From positions 435 to 9,167 of the forward strand of contig PLSH01000012.1 in NCBI GenBank assembly GCA_003165095.1: a stretch of 8,733 nucleotides of DNA. Direction: 5' to 3'. How positions within the stretch are numbered: the first letter of the stretch is position 1; every line of letters starts with the position of its first letter. Under the pieces are notes generated by a model. It searched no databases. It saw only the letters and a list, made by a program, of their open reading frames with translations, and had not been told where the DNA came from. The position numbers were made by a program, and so were the translations under genes. The stretch comes from Acidobacteriaceae bacterium (lineage in GTDB: Bacteria > Acidobacteriota > Terriglobia > Terriglobales > Acidobacteriaceae). Positions 6,036 to 8,733 of the stretch are shown in pieces.

Positions 6036-7109
6036 ATGAGTGAACTCGCCCCACCCCCGCCCCCAGTCGCTCCTCTCCTTGAAGATGTGCGTCGCTTGAT
6101 CGTCGAGGCCCGGCGCCAGACCGCGGTAGCCGTCAACCTTGGCCTCACCGCGCTCTACTGGCAGATCGGCCAGCGCATCCGGCACGAAGTCCTTGGCACG
6201 GAACGGGCCGCCTATGGGGAGCAGATTCTCGTGACACTGTCACGACAATTGATGGCAGAATATGGCCGCGGGTATTCAGAGAAGAACCTGCGCCGCATGG
6301 TCCAGTTCGCCGAGGCATTTGCCGAAGAGCAAATTGTCGTGATGCTGTCACGACAATTGAGTTGGTCCCACTTCAGTGCGCTTTTACCTTTGGCCCAGCC
6401 CTTCCAACGGGAGTTCTACGCTGAGATGTGTCGCATCGAAGGCTGGAGCGTGCGCACCCTGCGCGAGCGCATCGACTCCATGCTCTACGAACGCACCGCG
6501 CTGTCGAAGCAACCGGAAGCCCTTATCCGCGAGGAACTGGCCCTGCTGCGCAACCGTGGCGACGTGACACCGGCTCTGGTTTTGAAAGACCCCTACATTC
6601 TGGACTTTCTGGGACTGGTAGACCGTTTTCATGAGCGCGATTTGGAGGACGCGATTCTGCGTGAGCTGGAGACCTTCCTCCTGGAGTTGGGTTCGGGCTT
6701 CTCCTTCGTGGCGCGGCAGAAACGCATTCAACTCGACGGCGACGATTTCTATATCGACCTCCTGTTCTATAACCGCAAGCTCAAGCGCCTCGTGGTGGTG
6801 GAGCTGAAGCAGGGCAGCTTCAAGCCGGAATACAAGGGCCAGATGGAACTCTACCTACGCTGGTTGGACCGGTATGAGACCGAACCTGGCGAAGAGACGC
6901 CGCTGGGCATCATCCTTTGTGCCGGCAAGAATACAGAACAGATTGAGTTGCTCGAACTGAGCGCAGCCGGCATTCATGTCGCCGAATATCTGACGGTTCT
7001 GCCCGCGCCGGAGATCTTGCGCGAGAAACTGCATCAAGCCATTGAAACGGCGCGGCTGCGCCTGGAGAGCCGCGCCGAAGAAAAGAACGGGGAAGAGCCG
7101 AGCCTATGA
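6036..7109 (+). CDS. DUF1016/YhcG-family PD-(D/E)XK nuclease (copy B)
   Basis: A 357-residue YhcG-type protein with the classical motifs. The N-terminal domain (about 14-160) has ALYWQIGQRI, ILVTLSRQLMAEYGRGYSEK, NLRRMVQFAEAF and VVMLSRQLSWSHFSALLPL. The nuclease domain (about 180-325) has VLKDPYILDFLGL, FLLELGSGFSFVARQKRI, Asp241 in FYIDLLFYNRKL, Glu256-Leu-Lys258 in VVVELKQGSFKPEYKGQM, and Gln269. The D...ExK...Q set is intact. The start ATG is fixed by an in-frame TAG at 6027; the Shine-Dalgarno is poor and a GATAAT lies only 10 nt upstream, so it may be nearly leaderless. It shares the domain plan but little sequence with copy A, so the two are not a recent duplication. Two copies of a palindrome lie within it, and a large palindrome follows the stop codon. 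Substrate unknown. Confidence 0.93.
   Translation: MSELAPPPPPVAPLLEDVRRLIVEARRQTAVAVNLGLTALYWQIGQRIRHEVLGTERAAYGEQILVTLSRQLMAEYGRGYSEKNLRRMVQFAEAFAEEQIVVMLSRQLSWSHFSALLPLAQPFQREFYAEMCRIEGWSVRTLRERIDSMLYERTALSKQPEALIREELALLRNRGDVTPALVLKDPYILDFLGLVDRFHERDLEDAILRELETFLLELGSGFSFVARQKRIQLDGDDFYIDLLFYNRKLKRLVVVELKQGSFKPEYKGQMELYLRWLDRYETEPGEETPLGIILCAGKNTEQIELLELSAAGIHVAEYLTVLPAPEILREKLHQAIETARLRLESRAEEKNGEEPSL
6223..6251. repeat. Degenerate 29-bp palindrome, first copy in DUF1016 copy B
   Basis: Left arm AGATTCTCGTGAC, centre ACT, right arm GTCACGACAATTG. The inner 7 bp of each arm pair perfectly, 10 of 13 overall. The right arm is identical to that of the copy at 6331-6359, exactly 108 bp (36 codons) downstream and in the same reading phase. 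It encodes ILVTLSRQL. Confidence 0.85.
6331..6359. repeat. Near-perfect 29-bp palindrome, second copy in DUF1016 copy B
   Basis: Left arm AAATTGTCGTGAT, centre GCT, right arm GTCACGACAATTG. The arms share 11 contiguous paired bases, with one inner T-G pair. It encodes IVVMLSRQL and ends two codons before Trp110 of SWSH, the same place as the palindrome of copy A. Confidence 0.9.
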
Positions 7110-7118
7110 TGGGGGTCA

Positions 7119-7170
7119 AGGTGCAGTGGAACGGTTATGCTGAGCTCAGCATAACCGTTCCAGTGCACCT
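7119..7170. repeat. 52-bp near-perfect palindrome after DUF1016 copy B
   Basis: Two 26-bp arms (7119-7144 and 7145-7170) meet without a spacer and are reverse complements at 25 of 26 positions. The centre is TATGCTGAGCTCAGCATA. Weaker symmetry continues outwards (G-run at 7111-7115 against C-run at 7175-7178). It begins 9 bp after the stop codon. There is no T-run on either side, so it is a poor intrinsic terminator. Alternatives are a cruciform or protein-binding site, an attachment site, or the fused ends of a small mobile element. Confidence 0.9.
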
Positions 7171-7194
7171 GAAACCCCAGATTCCAAAAACTTA

Positions 7195-7212
7195 GGGTGG
7201 GTCACCCGCCAG
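7195..7212 (+). repeat. GC-rich inverted repeat, left copy
   Basis: GGGTGGGTCACCCGCCAG is itself partly palindromic (GGGTG/CACCC). It resembles the reverse complement of 8000-8020, sharing GGTGGG and CACCCGCCAG, so the segment 7195-8020 is bounded by imperfect inverted repeats. Confidence 0.55.
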
Positions 7213-7408
7213 GCATTAGGAGAAATTGCCCCAGCGTCACCACAATTTCAGCATTCAATTGGAGATGAAACTCGCAATTCGTTCGCTGTAGATCAGAAAG
7301 CGATCCGTAACGCATCATCTTGCGTCGGCCTACACTCTCGGCCTCCAATCCCTTGATCACTCTCTTCACGTCTTCTAGTTCCCTGATCGTCCTAATCACG
7401 TTATCCAC
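7202..7408 (-). CDS. Doubtful small coiled-coil hypothetical ORF
   Basis: A GTG at 7408, preceded by GGGGG at 6-7 nt, opens a 68-codon frame: MDNVIRTIRELEDVKRVIKG then LEAESVGRRK. The first 30 residues look like the short helical N-terminus of small hypothetical proteins common in such genomes (D-V-I-x-x-L/I-x-E-L-x-x-I-x-x-LE-x-GRR). The rest (RYGSLSDLQRTNCEF onwards) does not look protein-like, and the stop lies inside the GC-rich repeat at 7195-7212. It may be a decayed or frameshifted gene. No function can be given. Confidence 0.3.
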   Translation of the reverse strand: MDNVIRTIRELEDVKRVIKGLEAESVGRRKMMRYGSLSDLQRTNCEFHLQLNAEIVVTLGQFLLMPGG

Positions 7409-7504
7409 GTTATACCCCCAAAACAACCCTAAACCCTAAGTCAAGAGGGGCAACGCCGATCACCAACTGAAGTTCGCCACGGTTAGGACATGTAGTCCTT
7501 TGCC

Positions 7505-7945
7505 TTAATGTTCGTCTGACGGAAAGGTTTCTGTCCAAGGAGCCGTTTCACCGGGATGCTTGTTTAGATAGGCGACTGTCTCTGTCACTTCGCAATGAGC
7601 TTCCGTGTCCATGGTCGTGAACGACACACACTTTTTGCGCAGCCATTCAGGATAGGTGTCCCAGCGTTTTTGCAACTCTGCCTGGGCCTTGGCCATCTGA
7701 TCGTCGGTACAATGTTGTATATTGCCTTCGCTGTCTCTGCAGGCGTAATCGCTATCAGTACTGTTTTGCAGAGTGGGGGCGTTCGCCAGCGTTGGATCTT
7801 TTAGGGTTGACGCGGGGATAGTAGGCCCATAGGTCCACTCCGCCTTACTATCCGTTGCAGTCTCCGGCGTGGAGCCTGGGTGTAGAACCATGAGCACAGT
7901 GAAGACAACTGCGAAAACCAACACGAATCCAAAGATTTTTCTCAA
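7505..7945 (-). CDS. Small membrane-anchored or exported hypothetical protein with four Cys
   Basis: A 146-residue frame starting at a TTG with AAGGA 8 nt upstream. The N-terminus MRKIFGFVLVFAVVFTVLMV is a basic start followed by one hydrophobic helix (about 4-21), so a signal anchor or uncleaved signal peptide; no lipobox is present. The remainder is hydrophilic with a Thr/Pro/Ser-rich linker (25-65) and four cysteines (69, 79, 106, 118) that could form two disulfides outside the membrane. A helix QMAKAQAELQKRWDTYPEWL lies between the Cys pairs. I recognise no family. It probably is a real gene, given the start signals and the signal sequence. Confidence 0.6.
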   Translation of the reverse strand: MRKIFGFVLVFAVVFTVLMVLHPGSTPETATDSKAEWTYGPTIPASTLKDPTLANAPTLQNSTDSDYACRDSEGNIQHCTDDQMAKAQAELQKRWDTYPEWLRKKCVSFTTMDTEAHCEVTETVAYLNKHPGETAPWTETFPSDEH

Positions 7946-7999
7946 TCGATGTTTCCTTCTTCAACAATGTACGCTCTTTCGGTGTAACCAGGGCGTTAT

Positions 8000-8020
8000 C
8001 TGGCGGGTGGCCCACCCACC
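8000..8020 (-). repeat. GC-rich inverted repeat, right copy
   Basis: CTGGCGGGTGGCCCACCCACC, read on the minus strand, matches the repeat at 7195-7212 apart from about three extra central bases. It contains a near-perfect GGGTGG/CCACCC hairpin immediately after the stop codon of the ilvD fragment. It could have been that gene's stem-loop, although no T-run follows. Confidence 0.5.
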
Positions 8021-8021
8021 G

Positions 8022-8399
8022 CTATTTCTGGATGCGGGAGACGTCGCGGACGGCGCCGCAGGAGGCGCTGGTGGTCCATGCGGCGTAGGCTTGGAGGGCC
8101 TTGGAGACCTTGCGGGTGCGCTCGGCAGGCTCCCATGCGGATGCGCCGCGGGCCTTCATCGCCTTGCGGCGGGCGGCCAGCTCGCTGGCGGTGAGCTTGA
8201 CGCGCAGGATGCGTTTGGGGATGTCGATCTGGATGGTGTCGCCCTCTTCGACCAGGGCGATTGCGCCGCCCTCGGCCGCCTCCGGCGAGATGTGGCCGAT
8301 GCAGAGGCCGGAGCTGCCGCCGGAGAAGCGGCCGTCGGTGACGAGGGCGTAGAATTTGCCGAGGCCCTTCGACTTGAGGTAGCTGGTGGGGTACCGCAA
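8022..8399 (-). pseudogene. ilvD: Dihydroxy-acid dehydratase, C-terminal fragment
   Basis: The frame encodes the last roughly 120 residues of IlvD, the Fe-S dehydratase of branched-chain amino acid synthesis, which is normally about 560-570 residues. The C-terminal signature is clear: [20 protein letters not shown] followed by [20 protein letters not shown], ending in the usual SKALQAYA...[10 protein letters not shown] tail. Homology starts abruptly at [13 protein letters not shown] (about 8390). Upstream sequence is unrelated and contains no good start (TTG at 8399 only), so roughly four fifths of the gene is missing and no active enzyme can result. The fragment itself has no frameshift, which suggests recent truncation, or a rearrangement that brought only this end here. 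Confidence 0.9.
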
Positions 8400-8472
8400 C
8401 CTTCGTGCGACCGCTTCATCCGGTCGCTCAACGTCTAGAATCGAGGGTTTGCGGAAATGGATTTAAACCGTT
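8400..8472. other. Short spacer between HTH gene and ilvD fragment
   Basis: No gene or terminator seen. It contains GCGACCGCTTCATCCGGTCG (8408-8427), whose ends GCGACCG/CGGTCGC pair around TTCATC, a small 7-bp hairpin between the HTH gene and the truncation point of ilvD. Confidence 0.4.
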
Positions 8473-8694
8473 TCACGGCAGAGAATCGAAAAGATCACTG
8501 GATTTTACGGAGAGTGCCCGTGCCAATTTCACGATGTTTTCGAGTGCCACGTTTCGCTCGCCCCGTTCGACTCCACCGACATAGTTCCGATGCAGTCCGG
8601 CTCTTTCCGCAAGCTCCTCTTGCGAATAGCCGCGCTCCTCCCGCAAGGTCCGGAGCGCTTTCCCAAAAAGGGACTTCGTCGATGTCTTAGGCAC
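8473..8694 (-). CDS. Small XRE/Cro-CI family HTH transcriptional regulator
   Basis: A 73-residue protein consisting of one HTH_3 domain. FGKALRTLREERGYSQEELA (10-29) is helix 1 and the start of helix 2, AERAGLHRNYVGGVERGERN (29-48) contains the recognition helix and the R-x-Y-V-x-x-x-E-x-G motif, and ENIVKLARALSVKSSDLF closes the bundle. Binds DNA as a dimer in this family. The GTG start at 8694 is chosen because the family N-terminus fits and the frame is closed further upstream by a stop at about 8719; a GGGAA at about 13 nt is a distant Shine-Dalgarno. No sensor or dimerisation domain follows, as in restriction-controller and prophage-type regulators. The target is unknown; it could control accessory genes to the right of the window. 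Confidence 0.85.
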   Translation of the reverse strand: MPKTSTKSLFGKALRTLREERGYSQEELAERAGLHRNYVGGVERGERNVALENIVKLARALSVKSSDLFDSLP

Positions 8695-8733
8695 CCCATA
8701 ATGTTTTTCCCTTGACCACTATGAGTCTACACA

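Noticed and set aside
7119..7170. Intrinsic terminator for DUF1016 copy B
   Set aside because: The stem is far longer than usual and no T-run follows on either strand; kept as a palindrome of unknown role.
7869..8438. 189-codon plus-strand frame over the ilvD fragment
   Set aside because: Gly/Ala-rich antisense of the IlvD C-terminus, which is certain on the other strand.

Overview
The window looks like an accessory, mosaic stretch of a GC-rich bacterial chromosome. An acidobacterial (Terriglobia-like) host is my best guess, from the character of the IlvD fragment and the general gene style; this is inference and not proven by any marker. Several decayed pieces (a transposase fragment, a 5'-truncated ilvD, an inverted-repeat-flanked spacer) surround intact genes of defence or mobile-element type.

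Layout. 1-200: remnant of an IS5-type transposase on the minus strand, running off the left edge. 254-1366 (+): Old Yellow Enzyme-type FMN oxidoreductase, the one ordinary metabolic gene. 1476-3502 (-): a two-gene operon with a TAATG stop/start overlap. It encodes an AbiEi-like winged-helix protein that carries an apparent PD-(D/E)XK nuclease-like N-terminus, followed by a GSU2403/AbiEii-like nucleotidyltransferase. This is the layout of a type IV (AbiE) toxin-antitoxin system. It has a near-consensus promoter whose -10 lies inside a 34-bp palindrome, a likely autorepression operator. 3828-5830 (+): a DUF1016/YhcG-family PD-(D/E)XK nuclease overlapping by 4 nt a complete tyrosine recombinase. 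5857-5958: possible 33-residue small protein. 6036-7109 (+): a second, divergent DUF1016/YhcG nuclease, followed at once by a 52-bp almost perfect palindrome. 7195-8020: spacer bounded by GC-rich inverted repeats, holding a small membrane/exported protein gene and a doubtful coiled-coil ORF. 8022-8399: the C-terminal fifth of dihydroxy-acid dehydratase (pseudogene). 8473-8694: a small XRE-type HTH regulator.

The most striking signal is not a gene. Each DUF1016 gene carries a 29-bp palindrome (13-bp arms, 3-nt centre) at exactly the same codon position, ending two codons before a conserved Trp. The two palindromes have different sequences and therefore encode different residues. Each gene also has a second, degenerate copy of its own palindrome that shares the right arm: just upstream of the start codon in the first gene, and 36 codons earlier in the second. 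Conserved symmetry with changed sequence points to selection on DNA or RNA and not on protein. It suggests that each nuclease, or the recombinase between them, recognises a cognate self-site.

No tRNA, rRNA, CRISPR array or convincing intrinsic terminator was seen.
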